A stretch of DNA of 64,000 bases, from positions 5,580,001-5,644,000 of the forward strand of contig JAPVLO010000182.1 in the NCBI GenBank assembly GCA_027257055.1, written 5' to 3'. This stretch comes from Cephalopachus bancanus. Lineage: Eukaryota; Chordata; Mammalia; Primates; Tarsiidae. The notes under the pieces are model-generated. The model was not told the origin of the DNA. It was given only the letters and a program-made list of their open reading frames with translations, and ran no database searches. The translations under genes and the position numbers were made by a program. Of this stretch, positions 11,481 through 24,100 are shown in pieces (the first letter of the stretch is position 1; every line of letters begins with the position of its first letter).

Positions 11481-14400
11481 AGAGTCTACATAACAAAAAC
11501 TTCACATTGTCCTGAATAAAATTTAAAATTATTTAACAAACAAAAAACTGACAAAATGTGAACATTCTCAAGAAAAAAAAAACAACCAACAAATGCTATC
11601 CCCAGTATAACCAAGATGTGAGAACTTTATCAAATGAACACTTTAATGCAGCTATTGTAACTATCCTCAACCAGGAACAGGGAATACTCCTGAAATAAAT
11701 GAAGATATAAGAAACAGAAGGAAACAAAAAATAAGAAAAACATGGGAGCCGGGCTCGGTGGCTCAGCCTGTAATCCCACGCCTTTGGGAGGCTGAGGTGA
11801 GTGGATTGCCTGAGCCCGCAGGTGCGAGACTCGCCTGGGCAGCGAGACCTCATCTCCACAATAAATCAAAAAATTAGCCGGGCGTGGTAGCGCGCACCTG
11901 TAGTTCTGGCTACTTGGAAGGCTGAGGCAGAAGGATCGCCGGAGCCCAGCAGGTCAAGGCTGTGGTGGCGGGAGAGGCCACTACACTCCAGTCTGGGTGA
12001 CAGAGTGAGACTCCAACTCAAAAAAAAAAAAAAATAGAAAAAAAAAAAATGGAAATTTCAGAACTAGGGGGAAAAAGTTCACTGGATAAGCTTAAGAGCA
12101 CAATGGAGATTACAAGGAAGATGATAGAGAATCTGAATATCGGAATCACAGAAATGATCCAATCTGAAGAAGAGAGAAGGAAAAAAATTGAAATAAAATA
12201 AATAGCATCTTAGGAACTTGTGGAACAAGAGAAAAAAATCAAATTGATGTGTGATGATAATCCCAGAAGCAAAGGACAATGAAAATAGAAAAAATATTTG
12301 AAGAAACAGTGACCAAAATCTCCCCTATTTAAAGAAAGTTAAAATTTTATAGATTTATGAAGTACAGCAAATCACAAACAGAATAATTCAACCACACATA
12401 CTGCTGAAAAATCAATGCTAAGGAGAAAACCTTTACAGTGTGTTTGTAGATTTTTCATTACAAAACATGGAGGACAAGACAATAGAACACCATCTTTTAG
12501 GTGAAAGAAAAAACCTGTCAATCCACAATTCCATATTCAACAAAAAATATCCTTCAGGAATGAAGACTAAATAAATGATATATTCAGAAAGACAAACTAA
12601 GGGAATTTGTTGCTAGCAGAATTGCACTATAAGAAATGCACTCAGGGACCTGTGAAATAATATAAAAAGAAAATTCTTTAGGCTGAATGAGAACAATGTT
12701 GGAAGTAAACTTGGATCTTCAGGGAAAAAAATGAAGAACATCAAAACTGGTAAGTATTGGTGTAAATATAAACAACCATTTCCTCTAAGGTTCTTTAAAT
12801 AACATATGACTATTTAAAGCAAAGATTATAACATCTTGTGAAAATGTAAATGCATGTAGGTGTAATCTATACAACTCTAGCATAAAGAACAAAGTGGGGA
12901 AAGAGACGTATAGAGTCAAAAGGTTTCAGCATTTTACATAAAATGGTACAATATTAGTTCAAAGTGAACTAAGTAATGGATACATGTTGTAATCCCTAGA
13001 GCAACCACAGAAATAAGTGCAGAGAGGTATATATAAAATGTCACTAAATACATTAAAATGGAATACCAAAAATATTCACATAACCCAAAAGAAAGCAGAA
13101 AGTGCAAAACAGAGAAACAAAGCAAAAGGAGAAAACAGTAAAGTTTTTAAATGGTGAAACTAATTGAACCACATCAATAGTTAAACAACAATTTTGAAGG
13201 ATATTAACATCTAAATACTTCAGTTACCAGGGATTCTCAGAATGAATAAAGAAGAAGAACCCAGTTATATGCAGTCTACATACATGGCACATGTACAAAT
13301 ACAAAGCCAAAGACAGGTTAAAAGATAAACCATGCAGACAATAACCATAAGAAACATGGAGTGGCTGTAATAATGTCGTTAAAATAGACTTCTCAGCTCA
13401 TTTTGCAAGGCCAACATTACCCTGTCTCTAAAACCAGTCAAGGAGAGCTAAAGAAAAAGAAAAAGAAAATTACTGACCAGTATCTCTTATGAACGCAAAT
13501 ATAAAAACCCTCAACAAAATATTAACAAATAAAATTCAATAATACAGAAAATAATACACAATATCAAGTAGAGTTTATCCTGAAAATGTAAAGCTGGTTC
13601 AATATTTGAAAATCAACCAATGTAATACACCAAATCAATGCTCTAAAAAAGAAAAATTGTATGATCACATCAACTGATACAGAAAAAGCAAAATTCAACA
13701 CTGATTAATAATAAAGGCTCTCAGTCAACTAGAAATAGAGGTGAACTTCCCACAAAATGCCTGCAAGTAACATCATACTTAAGGATAAAACATTGAATAC
13801 TTTTCTCTTAAGACTGGGATATCAAAGATACACATGCTCACCACTCCTATTCATTAAACTGAAAATCTGAGCCAGTGCATTAAGGCAAGAAAAAGAAATC
13901 AAATGCATGTAGATTGGGTAGGAAGAAATAAAAACGACCCTGTTTGCAGACAACATGATTGTCTACATAGAAAATTCCAAGGAATTTACAAAATATCCCT
14001 AGAACTAATAGGCAAAATTAGCAAGATCACAGGATAGCAAGTGCAAAAAGAAATCATATTCCCATCTACCAGCAATGTGCAATTGGAAAAATATTTTAAA
14101 TAATACCTGCAAAAAAGAAATACTTAGGCATAAATCTACAATAACATGTTTAGGATCTGTATGCCAAACACTACAAAATGCTACTAAATGAAATCATCAT
14201 TTTAAAAAGATCTATATAAATGGAGACAGACATTGTGTTCATGTATTAGAAGACAACTATATATTTCACACATTCCAATAAAAATTCCACCAAAGGGTTT
14301 TTAAATACAGACAGGTTAGTTCTAAAATATTTTGTGGAAAAGTTAAGGAAATAGAATAGCTGAAACAATTTTGAAATTGAGTAATACAGTTGGCAAAATT

Positions 14401-14595
14401 ACATTACCCAATATCTAAGACTTGCTATTAAATAAAGCTACAGTAATCAAGACTACAATATTGACAAATAAATACCTCAAGGGAATAAAAGGGAGTCAGA
14501 AATAGATCCATACAAACTGGCCAACTGATGTCTTTACAAATGCACAAAAGAAATTCAATGAAAAAAGGAGAGTATTTTCAACAAACCAACCATTT
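11480..14595 (+). mobile_element. Old L1M/HAL1-type LINE, internally deleted
   Basis: The left part resembles the ORF1 region of old L1/HAL1 (AGGACAAGACAATAGAACAC, ATCCTTCAGGAATGAAGAC). From about 13,390 the sequence jumps to the reverse-transcriptase part of ORF2 (AACCCTCAACAAAATATTAA, TGATTGTCTACATAGAAAAT). No long frame remains. One Alu is inserted at 11,748. Confidence 0.7.
11748..12040 (+). mobile_element. Alu, short left-arm subfamily
   Basis: Full dimer inserted in the old L1/HAL1 copy, with GGGCAGCGAGACC and an A-rich tail. Confidence 0.9.
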
Positions 14596-14682
14596 TTTTC
14601 TCATTACTACCACCGCCTCCCAGCCTAAGCTACAATTATCTCTCCTCTGAATACTGACTATCTATCTTAACTGTTCTGTTTT

Positions 14683-14980
14683 TTGTTGTTGTTGTTGTTT
14701 TTGAGTTGGAGTCTCACTCTGTGGCCCAGACTGGAGTGCAGCGGCCACTCCCGGCCACCGCAGCTTCGACCCGCTGGGCTCCGGCGACCCTTCCGCCTCC
14801 GCCTTCCGAGTAGCCGGAACTACAGGCGCGCGCTACCACGCCCGGCTGATTTTTTTTTTTGATTTATTGTAGAGATGAGGTCTCGCTGCCCAGGCGGGTC
14901 TCGAACCCGCGGGCTCAGGCAATCCACTCACCTCAGCCTCCCAAAGGCGCGGGATTACAGGCTGAGCCACCGAGCCCGGC
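14683..14980 (-). mobile_element. Alu, short left-arm subfamily
   Basis: Antisense full dimer, close to consensus, starting in poly-T/(GTT)n. Direct repeats TGTTCTGTTTT flank it. Confidence 0.92.
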
Positions 14981-15039
14981 TGTTCTGTTTTAATATACTA
15001 TTTTCCATACTGCAAATCAAATTTTTTCAAGGTACAAAT

Positions 15040-15535
15040 CTGACCAAGCAGCACTCTCTGTTAAATTCTTGAGAAATTCTTATTCCTCTTAGGATAAATA
15101 CAAAATTCCCTTGATATGATTTAGAAGACCATCAATTTTCAGGTTCTAACTCTCTAGCCATATCTTGCATCACACTCTTCTTTTCATTCCATTTTGTACT
15201 CACCATACTCCATTCCATTAAAGAACCTTTGTACATAATGTTTCTTCTATCTGATGTGCTACATTCCCTTCTTTCTCCAGATTTCAGTTTAATTTTTACT
15301 ACTTCAAAAAAGCCTCTTCTGATCTAACTTGTTCAAATCCTTTTATTATTGGCCTCATAGAACTGTGAACTAATCCTTTGCTGCCCTTGTCACCACTGTA
15401 ATGTTACATTTGAATAAGTGAATTTAAGAGTTACTAGTTGATGACTGCAGTTTGCAGGCATTTGCTCCCACTATATTTCCAGAGTATAGCATAATTGAAA
15501 CTCAACAAATGTTTGTTAAATGAGTAAATGAAATA
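15040..15535 (+). repeat. L2 LINE 3' region
   Basis: L2-like order: a TCAGTTTAATTTTTACTACT block, TCATAGAACTGTGAACTAAT, and a terminal CAACAAATGTTTGTTAAATG. Confidence 0.6.
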
Positions 15536-15539
15536 TCTT

Positions 15540-15725
15540 ATTTATTCCTCACAACTACCCTGTGAAATGTGTACAATTATTTTCCCTGTTTCATAGATGG
15601 AAAAACTGAGGCATCAAGAGGTTGGGTAAATTGTTCTTGGACACACAACTAGCAAGTAAAGAGCTGGATACCAGTCAAGGCATTCTGATCCTGAGACCCA
15701 CGATATTAATTATGCTCTACTGTTG
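15540..15725 (+). repeat. MIR SINE
   Basis: Contains the MIR pattern: CTCACAACTACCCTGTGAAA, ATAGATGGAAAAACTGAGGC, then ACACACAACTAGCAAGTAAA. Confidence 0.7.
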
Positions 15726-15799
15726 TTCATGTGTAACAAAAACTTCAAACCAGTCCTTGTTCATGTAGATGTGAGTCTTTATATAAAAGACAATGCTTT

Positions 15800-16150
15800 A
15801 GTATTCATCCAACAAATATTTATAAAGTGCCTACAAAGTATCAGTCTCTGTGCTAAGTACTAGAGTTATAGGGTAAACAGGACATAGCTTCTTAGCCCTT
15901 ACTGGAGCACACATTCATTCCACTATTTATTTATTGAGCACCTACTCTGTGCCAGCAGCTATGCTAAGCTAAGGGCAAATAAAGCTTTAAACAATAACAG
16001 CACAAAAATTAATTTCATTTGTAAATAAGTGTTATAAGGGAAAAATTTAGAGTGCTAAGGAAATTAACCATAGAGAATCTTAAACCTAGCTTGGAATATC
16101 AAGAAATGTTTTGTAAGGCAGTGATGTTTAAGCTGGGACTTAAAGCATAA
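15800..16150 (+). repeat. Ancient interspersed repeat, family uncertain
   Basis: Two related blocks (CAACAAATATTTATAAAGTG at 15,810 and ATTTATTTATTGAGCACCTA at 15,924) followed by AGTGATGTTTAAGCTGGGAC. Typical of an old mammalian repeat; I cannot name the family. Confidence 0.45.
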
Positions 16151-16348
16151 GCATATATTAGAAAATTTGAAAACAATGTAAAACTATTATTAGTTATAAG
16201 AGTTGGTGCAAAAGCAATTCAATAATGAACAAGGATTTAACAATAATGCTTCTCAGGGGATAGAAGAACAAAAAACTGCAAAATCATGAAGAGATGAAAT
16301 AGGAAAACACAAAATCAAATAGCCATAAACAAAACAGTCCTCTATACC

Positions 16349-16553
16349 AGGGGTCAGTAAACTACAGCATGCAAGACAAATTCAGCCTGAAGTCTTTTTT
16401 CATAGACTCTTGAGTTAAGGACAGTTTCTATAGTTTTACAAGGTTGCAAAAAATAAAGGAGAGAAGGAGGAGGTAAGAGAGGAGAGAACTAACAACACAA
16501 AGTCTAAAATATTTATGCTCTAGTCCTGTACAGAAAAAGTTTGCCAATCCATG
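16349..16553. mobile_element. Short hAT-type element
   Basis: The ends CAGGGGTCAGTAAACTACAG and AAAAAGTTTGCCAATCCATG are roughly inverted. The flanks CTCTATAC and CTCTATAA look like an 8-bp target duplication with one mismatch. Confidence 0.6.
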
Positions 16554-17002
16554 CTCTATAAACTGCAATCAATTAAGACATAATGAAGCCATACCTTACA
16601 AATTCATTAAACTTGATTCTACCTGAACACTAAACTTTGGTATTAAATACCTATCATACATATAGTTTTCAAAATTGTATCTTTGTGGCTCAAAGTTATC
16701 AAAGGCACAACATCCAAATTACTAAATTTATAATCAGCTACATTACATGCATATTTGATCTTATCTAATATGTGCTATCAGCACATATTCAAATAATATA
16801 TACATCTTAATGAAGACAGTTAAAATGTATAAAAACTGGTACAGATAAGAATGTAGCTTTACTTAAAACTAAATATAATTTAAAAAAATATTTAGTTGAA
16901 AAACTTAGCATAAAATGTCTACACTGTGTGGATCTAAGTCAGGGGATTCAATATTATTTTGAAAAATAATTGCTATATATTGATAGCAAAGACTATACTT
17001 AC

Positions 17003-17064
17003 CAAGATTGTTTTTAATTCTTCAAGTTCTACTTCTTTGTTATTTTTAAATTTAGTCATCTCTT
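17003..17064 (-). CDS. SYCP1: SYCP1 exon, central coiled coil
   Basis: The short 62-nt exon starts with two bases that complete a glutamate and then encodes 20 codons beginning EMTKFKNNKEVELEELKTIL. The acceptor is TTATTTTAG and the donor TTG|GTAAGTA. It ends in phase 0. It is isolated in repeat-rich DNA, about 17 kb from the upstream exon and 7.5 kb from the downstream one, yet keeps both splice sites and an open frame. Confidence 0.94.
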
Positions 17065-17930
17065 CTAAAATAAGCAAAAGAATATAAATATGTTAAAAGT
17101 TTGATTAAAAAACAGAAAGAGGGGAGGAATAAGAAAAATGTCATGTAAAAGGGAAAATCAAAAGAGACAGATTAATACAACTACAATACTATAAAGCTTA
17201 AAGGAAGTCCAAATCCAACTGTGCAAACATAGTAAGAGATAAATATTAATAGTAATATTTCTATAAAGTTAATTACACAGCCAAATGAGCTCAAAGTTCA
17301 TAAATCAAAATAAGCAATAATCTATATAAATAGATTTTGAATGAGTTCAGAAGTGCCTTTATCTCCAACTCATCACTATCTAAACATCTGAATTCTTGAT
17401 CTTCATTCCAAACTTAAAAAGAGAAGTGATTCTCTTTCCTCAAACTACTCTGGACCATTGTACTTCAGACCTAAATAGTCTCATCTCCTTTTCAACTCCA
17501 GTTCTATATTACCAATATACATTGACTCTATATAGAAGAATCTTTAATTTCCCCTATCTCATCTAAACATTCTACTTGAATTTAAAACAATAATATCTGT
17601 CCTTTCTGCCCTACCAAGCTATTCCCAAATCTCTTACTTTGTTGCAAATTCCTGTTATCTATATGTTTCTTTCTTAACTTCATACAAAACTAATGCCCAT
17701 CTCCATGACAATAAAATTATGATTTTACAGATCACCAGTAACTATTTTGTAAAGCAGTTATCAGTCATCATCATTGTAGAGCGTAGTAATTGATATAATA
17801 ACCACTCCCAGCTTTTTCTCTTTGATTTTCAAGACTCTGTATTATTCATATTTTGCTTTTTTCTAACTCCTGCCCCTGTTTTCTTTGCTGACAGCCTTTT
17901 TCCCTGCCATCTTAAATAATAATGCTTTAC
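17065..17930. other. SYCP1 intron, nothing recognised
   Basis: No exon or confident repeat seen. Pyrimidine-rich stretches at 17,380-17,720 may be an old degraded LINE. Confidence 0.4.
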
Positions 17931-17945
17931 AATGCTTTTCTTTCT

Positions 17946-18249
17946 TTCTTTTTTTTTTTTTTTTTTTTGAGTTGGAGTCTCACTCTGTCGCCCAGACTGG
18001 AGCGCAATGGCCACTCCCGGCCACCGCAGTCTCGATCTGCTGAGCTCCGGCAATCCTTCCACCTCAACCTTCCGAGTAGGTGGAATTACAGGTGCGCGCT
18101 ACCACACCCGGCTAATTTTTTTATTTTTGTAGAGATGAGGTCTCACCAAGTTGCCCAGGCGGGTCTCGAATCCGTGGGCTCAGGCAATCCACTCACCTCA
18201 GCCTCCCACCCAAGGCGCGGGATTACAGGCTGAGCCACCAAGCCCGGCT
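17946..18249 (-). mobile_element. Alu, older local subfamily
   Basis: Antisense full dimer with the longer left arm (CACCAAGTTGCCCAGG). Direct repeats AATGCTTTTCTTTCT flank it (17,931-17,945 and 18,250-18,264). Confidence 0.92.
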
Positions 18250-18272
18250 AATGCTTTTCTTTCTATACTTTC

Positions 18273-18561
18273 TTTTTTTTTTTTGAGTCGGAGTCTCACT
18301 CAGTCGCCCAGATTGGAGTGCAGTGGCCGCTCCTGGCCACCGCAGCCTCGACCTGCTGGACTCTGGCGATCCTTCCGCCTCAGCCTTCCGAGTAGCTGGA
18401 ACTACAGGCGTGTACTACCATGCCTAGCTAATTTTTTGATTTATTGTAGAGGTGAGGTCTCGCCAAGTTGCCCAGGTGGGTCTCAAACCCACAGGCTCAG
18501 GCAATTCAGTCACCTTGGCCTCCCAAAGCATGGGATTACAGGCTGAGCCACCGAGCCCGGC
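18273..18561 (-). mobile_element. Alu, older local subfamily
   Basis: Antisense full dimer with the longer left arm. It sits just beyond the preceding Alu's target repeat. Its own flanks read CTTTCTATACTTTC and CTTTCTATATTTTC. Confidence 0.9.
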
Positions 18562-19696
18562 CTCTTTCTATATTTTCATGAATCCAATGTTATGCCAATG
18601 TACTGAAAAATCTTTCCAGTTCAAACCTTCTGCATTTTTCTATTTTATTACATTTGCAAACTGCCTACAAATAAAAATAAAAATTTTTAAAAGAAATAAA
18701 GAAAAAATTTACAGAGTTCTCTAATGATATCCAATTGTTATCCAAAAATGTACTGTCTAAAATATTGTCCTTCTTTGCTGTTAAGGATTATTACTATTTA
18801 TTGGAGATATAACATATTCACTGAAAAAGTTCTAAGACTCTGTATTTTTTTTTTTTATAAAATACACTTGTTATAATTGCCCACAGACTTTAAGGAAAAC
18901 TCAACAAAATATGAAATGTCCATATAGGTTCTAAAAGAAAAAGTTGTCACATGCATAGTCAACTTAACCAAAAAAATTCATTTTAGATAAAAATACTTAA
19001 TTTTTAAAAACTCAAAGACCTACTTCTCTACACTCTCTCCACAATTCCATAAAATTAGAAAACAAAGTCATACCAAAAACCATATAAGTATATTTTAAAA
19101 GAACAGTATTTTTTAAAATGACAACCAGAACATTAACAAACCAGAAAATTGAGGAATCCTTGGGGGAAAATCTCCCAATAATTCAGCGAAGGCTATGTGG
19201 AACAATTAGATCAGATGACCAGATCTCCCACCACAAAGCACACCTCAGGCAAAAGTAAGGTTCCTAGGAATTGGGGTTGAAGGGATGAGGTACTGTCCCA
19301 AATAGTTCATGATGCCTAAACAAAATAAACATCCCATATAGCAAACGACAAGCTACCAAGCCCACCATTACCCTTGCAGCACCGCCCTCTCATCCACATA
19401 ATCAGAAGAATCAGATTATAATACATAAGCAGATCAAGATGGATTCTCAAGATAGACACTCATACTTAAATGAGTAAACAATCAGATACATAAGTTTGTG
19501 AAGAAAATCAAAACAATGAAAGAGAAGCTCTAAATTCAACTAAGAAAAAAACTAAAATCCAAAGAGAAAGAGTTAATGAGCAAACAGAGGCAGATATTTT
19601 GCTAAGTATATATACCAATAAGATAGATACCATATCCCTAAAAATACATGACCAAGAGCTCTTAAAAATTTTAAATTTAACAACTGAATTGTTGGG
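18562..19696. other. SYCP1 intron, nothing confidently recognised
   Basis: The A-rich part at 19,380-19,690 has the base composition of old L1 sense-strand DNA, but I could not assign it. Confidence 0.35.
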
Positions 19697-19962
19697 TTTT
19701 TTTTTTAGTTGGAGTCTTACTCTGTTGCCCAGGCTGGAGTGCAATGGCACACTCACAGTCACCGCAGCCTCGACCTGCTGGGCTCACGTACACATTCCAC
19801 CTCAGGCATGAGCCACCATGTCTGTCTAATTTTTGATTTATTCTAGAGGTGAGGTCTCGCCAAGTTGCCCAGACTGGCCTCAAACTCTTGGACTCAGGCA
19901 ATCCTCTCACCTCTGCCTCCCAAAGTGCTGGGATTACAGGCATGAGTCACCACGTCCGGCCA
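19697..19962 (-). mobile_element. Alu, older, internally shortened
   Basis: Antisense Alu with the longer left arm (GCCAAGTTGCCCAGAC). About 30 bases are missing at the junction of the right monomer. Confidence 0.85.
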
Positions 19963-20379
19963 ACAATGGAGGTTTTTTTAAACAACTAAGTAGACACAGT
20001 TAAAAACTGAACTCGGCCTGCTGGCTGCTCCCACTAGGACTGAAGCACCTGCTACTGCCATGACACATACCATGCTTCCTGTCCAGAGGTCAGCGGACCT
20101 GTCCACCCACCCTTTGTACTCGGATGTCCGCTCTGAAGGGACATCATAAATCTAACCAACTACTCATGTATACCTTCTCAGGGAGTATAAAGAGATTGCT
20201 GGTGATTATACCAGACAAATTTATGCAAGCACAAGTTTTTAAAAAATATTTGTTTCTTTGGAGTTTTCTATTCAAATTGCACGAAAAAAGCAAATAAAGA
20301 GATGGAATATATACTGAGACATATGCAAAAACAATCAGCTGGCATTAACGTAGAGAATATGTGAAGTGTTTTCACAGTG

Positions 20380-21160
20380 ATACTGACAAGTTCCCAATGC
20401 AGCAGGATACTACATGTCTATTGACAGATATTATGCTAGTATTGTCCTAGGAAAAGAACTACTAAAGTGTCATCTTACTGGTGCAATCAAAGCCAGTTGA
20501 AAGGGAATACCAACACAAATCAAAAAGCCAAAGTTTTTAACAAAAAAAGTGGCATACAGGGAAAATAAACTTTCACTTCTTGCTTGGAAGGACAGAAGTG
20601 TCTATACAATTCTCAGCACCAGGAATCATGCAGGAATGAAATCTACCATAAAGACATTACATGGTGGAAATATTATACCAGTCAAAAAGCCTGAAATGAC
20701 TCTAAATTATATTGCCAACATGAGCAGTATGGAATATATGGATCAATATGTTTCTACCTATTGTTTTTTGTAAAAATATTTAAAATGGTAGAGGAAAGTA
20801 TTCCTCTGGGGACTAGAAATATGTATTATTGATTTCTATATACTGTACCGAGCATCAAAAAAGAAAAACTTATGTCCCATTTGAAATCTGTCAAGCTTCT
20901 GATCCATCAGTTGAGAAACGGTTTTCAGGAATCATGAGTGCATCCTTCCACATTGTCTTTGAACAACAGACTGGACAATAAATTACATATTATTCATGTG
21001 AGGAAAAAAATGAGACTGCACTGTCTGCTCAAATAGAAAAACACCAGGTGGAAGACATCAAACAAATTACTACTGCACATTATCAATAAACCTACAAAGC
21101 ATGTCGGTGACTGTTTCACATGTTAAAAAAATGTACGATATAAAATTTTGATTTTTTTGT
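20380..21160 (+). pseudogene. piggyBac transposase, C-terminal half, decayed
   Basis: In one continuous frame, from about 20,392, the translation reads AAGYYMSIDRYYASIVLGKE, then LLKCHLTGAIKA, a stop, then KGIPTQIKKPKFLTKKVAYR, LLAWKDRSVYTILSTRN, NMSSMEYMDQYVSTYCFL, a stop, and KYLKW, a stop, RKVFLWGLEICIIDFYIL. This is the piggyBac order: the DxYYTS catalytic-core region, LTG, AWKD, D-QY, then the WW-K helix region. In another frame, DCTVCSNRKTPGG and HQTNYYC at about 21,010-21,085 match the C-terminal cysteine-rich zinc domain. Only point stops and a few frame changes are seen. Element ends were not found; 19,970-20,380 may hold more of it. Confidence 0.82.
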
Positions 21161-21302
21161 GACAGGTAAGTTCCTCAATGCCCTAAATTCCATTATAAGT
21201 CAAATATTGTTACAATAAAATAATTGGTTCCAACACTATACTATTTAATAAGAAGCGATTCATTTTTCACTATTTCATAAAAAAGTGCAGTCAAGTTGCT
21301 GG

Positions 21303-21715
21303 TAGGTGATCCAGGAGATGTCTCTGAGTACAAATGGATCTAACAGATATTTACAGAACATTTCATCCAAGAACTATAGAACACACATTCTTCTCATCAG
21401 GACATGGAACATTCTCCAGAACAGATCATACGTTAGGACACAAATTGTTGAAAATGGAAATCATATAAATAATCTTTTTAGATCACAAAGCCATAAAACT
21501 AGAAATCAATAACAAGAGGAACTTTGAAAATTGTAGAAATACATGAAAATTAAATCTAAATAACCGTTGGGTCAAGGAAATAAATAAGAGGAAATCAAAA
21601 CATTCCTTCAAGGAAATGAAAATCAAAACACACCTATCAAAACCTATGGGATACAGCAAAAGCAGTACTTGAGGGAAGGCAATAGCAATAAACATATATA
21701 TCAAAAAAGTAGAAA
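21303..21715 (+). mobile_element. L1 ORF2 endonuclease-region fragment
   Basis: Reads like L1 ORF2 (TGGATCTAACAGATATTTAC; CTTCTCATCAGGACATGGAA). It stops abruptly where a new L1 5' end begins at about 21,716. Confidence 0.75.
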
Positions 21716-21723
21716 GGGGCAGC

Positions 21724-21734
21724 TCCAAGATGGC
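21724..21734 (+). promoter_or_regulatory. YY1-type motif at L1 5' end
   Basis: TCCAAGATGGC a few bases from the L1 start matches the CAAGATGGC YY1 core that positions primate L1 transcription. Inferred from sequence only. Confidence 0.5.
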
Positions 21735-23147
21735 TCACTGGAAGCAACTACTGAGTGCCTCGCTCATGGAGAGTGCCTGAAATAGCAAGTAAATATTACC
21801 TCTTCAAGACACTGTATGAAATACCACACTGTAATTCACCAGAATAGTATGTGGGTCTACTGAGAGCAAAAGAGAGCAAGCTCAAGCTGCCTGCAGACCC
21901 AGCACCAGTGCAGAACTGGGACAGGATTCCCCACAACGGAAAGGGATGGGTGACTGTGAGACTGCTCTGAGATTTCACACACCTGCCATGAACCAATGCA
22001 ATCCCAGTCATAAGAAGCCCCTACTTACCACCCCATCCCTCACTCCAGTCGAATGCAGGACATCGCCCCAAGTCTGGACAGCGAGACCACTCAGGTCCAT
22101 GAGGAACCCAGAACAGTCATGCTCCCTGAGAGATCCAGCGCCAGCTGCCACTACCCCGCCAAAGAAGGAGGTCAGGTAATTTTGTGAATCCCCACGACAG
22201 ACACCAGAGCTGCAGGCTGTACTGCACAGGATCCCTCACCTCCCTCCAATGCTCCAAACCAAGGACGTTTTGACGGCTTTGGAGTCAAGCCCACACCTCA
22301 CCTGCCCCAAGCCCATCTGAGATTTGCAGTGCACCTTGACCCCAAGAGCCACCAGCTCCCACAGCCCCCATCACAACTGTCGTTCCCAATGCCTCATGTG
22401 GTTGAACAAGGAACAGCCAGGCAATGCACCTTCATAACTCTCAGTCAGGCAGAGTTCTTGCCACCCATGGTTTGGGAAGAAAGTGAGAGACGAGGAAAGT
22501 CTGTGTATCCACAGAACCAACACCACAGACTCCAAGCAGGTCGGGAGCAGTACTACAGACCCTGACCCCCTCCGGGGCCAAACCGTGGCTACTGAGCAGG
22601 CAAAGAGTAGCAGCTGCAGAGCCTCACTTCTGCTGCTGGCAACCAGGCAGAGAACAGCAGCCACAGATTACTGACACCACGGAGGCTGAGAGTAGCCTCC
22701 CAACCTTGCCTGAATGCTGAAGAGGCATATTTGCTAAGTTCCTCCCAGCTGTCACCACTGCCACCTCCACGCTTCCCACACACAGGCCAGAGAGGGAAGA
22801 TGAGGGAGGACATCCTCACAGTCCTGAGCCAGGCGAGGCCCCAGGCACTCACAGCTTAGGGAGGGAGTGGAGAAACAGGACAAGTTTGTGAATCCACAGA
22901 TCTGATACCACGAGGAAGGGCCCCCATAGGGCTGCACAGCTGCCCCACCTCACCTGAAATAGCTATTGTGGCTCAGTCCTCCTCTAAAGACACAAACTCC
23001 AGAGGCAAATCTTAGGGATCCCACCTTCTACCACTGCTACACTGTCCCTGCTACCAGTGAATCAGGAAGAGAATGGGGAGCCAGGGCAACAGATGAAGCC
23101 AACTGACCATACACAACAGACACCAGAGATACAAGGGGAACTCAAAA

Positions 23148-24000
23148 GAGAGTTACAGAAAATTGTGTGTTTATTCTTACATGTTTAAACCTCAGTCACC
23201 TCCAAAGTACTCCCCGTTTGATGCAATACACCTATCAAGATGCTTTTTCCAAATCAAAACAGTTTTGGGTGTTTTTTGAGTTAGAGTCCCACTCTGTCGC
23301 CCAGACTGGAGCGCAGTGGCACGCTCCCGGCCACCACAGCCTCGACCTGCTGGGCTCAGGTGATCCTTCCACCTCAGCTTTCCAAGTAGCTGGAACTACA
23401 GGCACACGCCACCACACCCAGCTAATTTTTTGATTTATTGTAGAGATGAGGTCTCACCAAGTTGCCCTGGCTGGTCTTGAACCTATGAGCTTAGGCAATC
23501 TTCTCACCTCAGTCTCCCAAAGTGATGGAATTATAGGTGTGAACCACTACACCCGGCCTCCAAACAGTTTTGAACTCACCAATGTTGATGCCTTTTAGTG
23601 CTTCTGCCATTTTTGGTTTCATCTCTTCCACACTGACAAAACATTTCCCTTTGAGGACTTTTTTCATCCAGGGAAACAAAAAAAAAGTTGCTTTGGATAA
23701 GATCAGGTGAAGAGGGAGGGTGGGACACGAGTACCATGCCATTGTTGGTCAAAAACTGCTGAACACTCAGTCCAGTGTGGGGCAGGTGCGCTCATAAATC
23801 ACCCATCATGAAATGGGCAAACACATTGAAAGACTCTCCAAAAAAAATTCAGTAAAGCCTAACACAGCCTTTCACAAAAACGCTAGCTGGTACCCTGATG
23901 TCAAGGGGTTCCTAGAACACTGAACACTTACCTAGTTAGGGAAGCCTGCACTACAAGAGGACTGCCCTCCAAAAAAACTTGTGTGTGTTTTTTTTTGGGG
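23148..24000 (-). mobile_element. Tc1/mariner-like transposon, 3' half
   Basis: Minus-strand translation gives FFLFPWMKKVLKGKCF, EEMKPKMAEALKGI and, beyond an Alu, DRCIASNGEYFGGD with a stop. These are the C-terminal blocks of a mariner transposase. The element lies inside the L1 5' UTR and is split at about 23,270 by an antisense Alu. No intact frame remains. The outer terminal repeats were not resolved; the right boundary is approximate. Confidence 0.75.
23272..23559 (-). mobile_element. Alu inserted in mariner, older local subfamily
   Basis: Antisense full dimer with the longer left arm. Flanked by CAAAACAGTTTTG and CCAAACAGTTTTG. Confidence 0.9.
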
Positions 24001-24100
24001 GGGGATTCCTCCTTGTATATCCATAGTTTAAAAGAAAGGAAAGAAAGTAAATCTTAAAAAGCTCCATCCCAATTATAGCAAATTTTTTAAAAGTAATTTT

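Noticed and set aside
16202..16219. MADE1/HSMAR1-like end (GTTGGTGCAAAAGCAATT)
   Set aside because: Only 18 bp match, with no second end or TA-flanked structure found; chance cannot be excluded.
19970..20380. Possible LTR or gene exon
   Set aside because: GC-richer patch with no LTR ends, frame or splice pattern that I can defend; may be part of the adjacent piggyBac.
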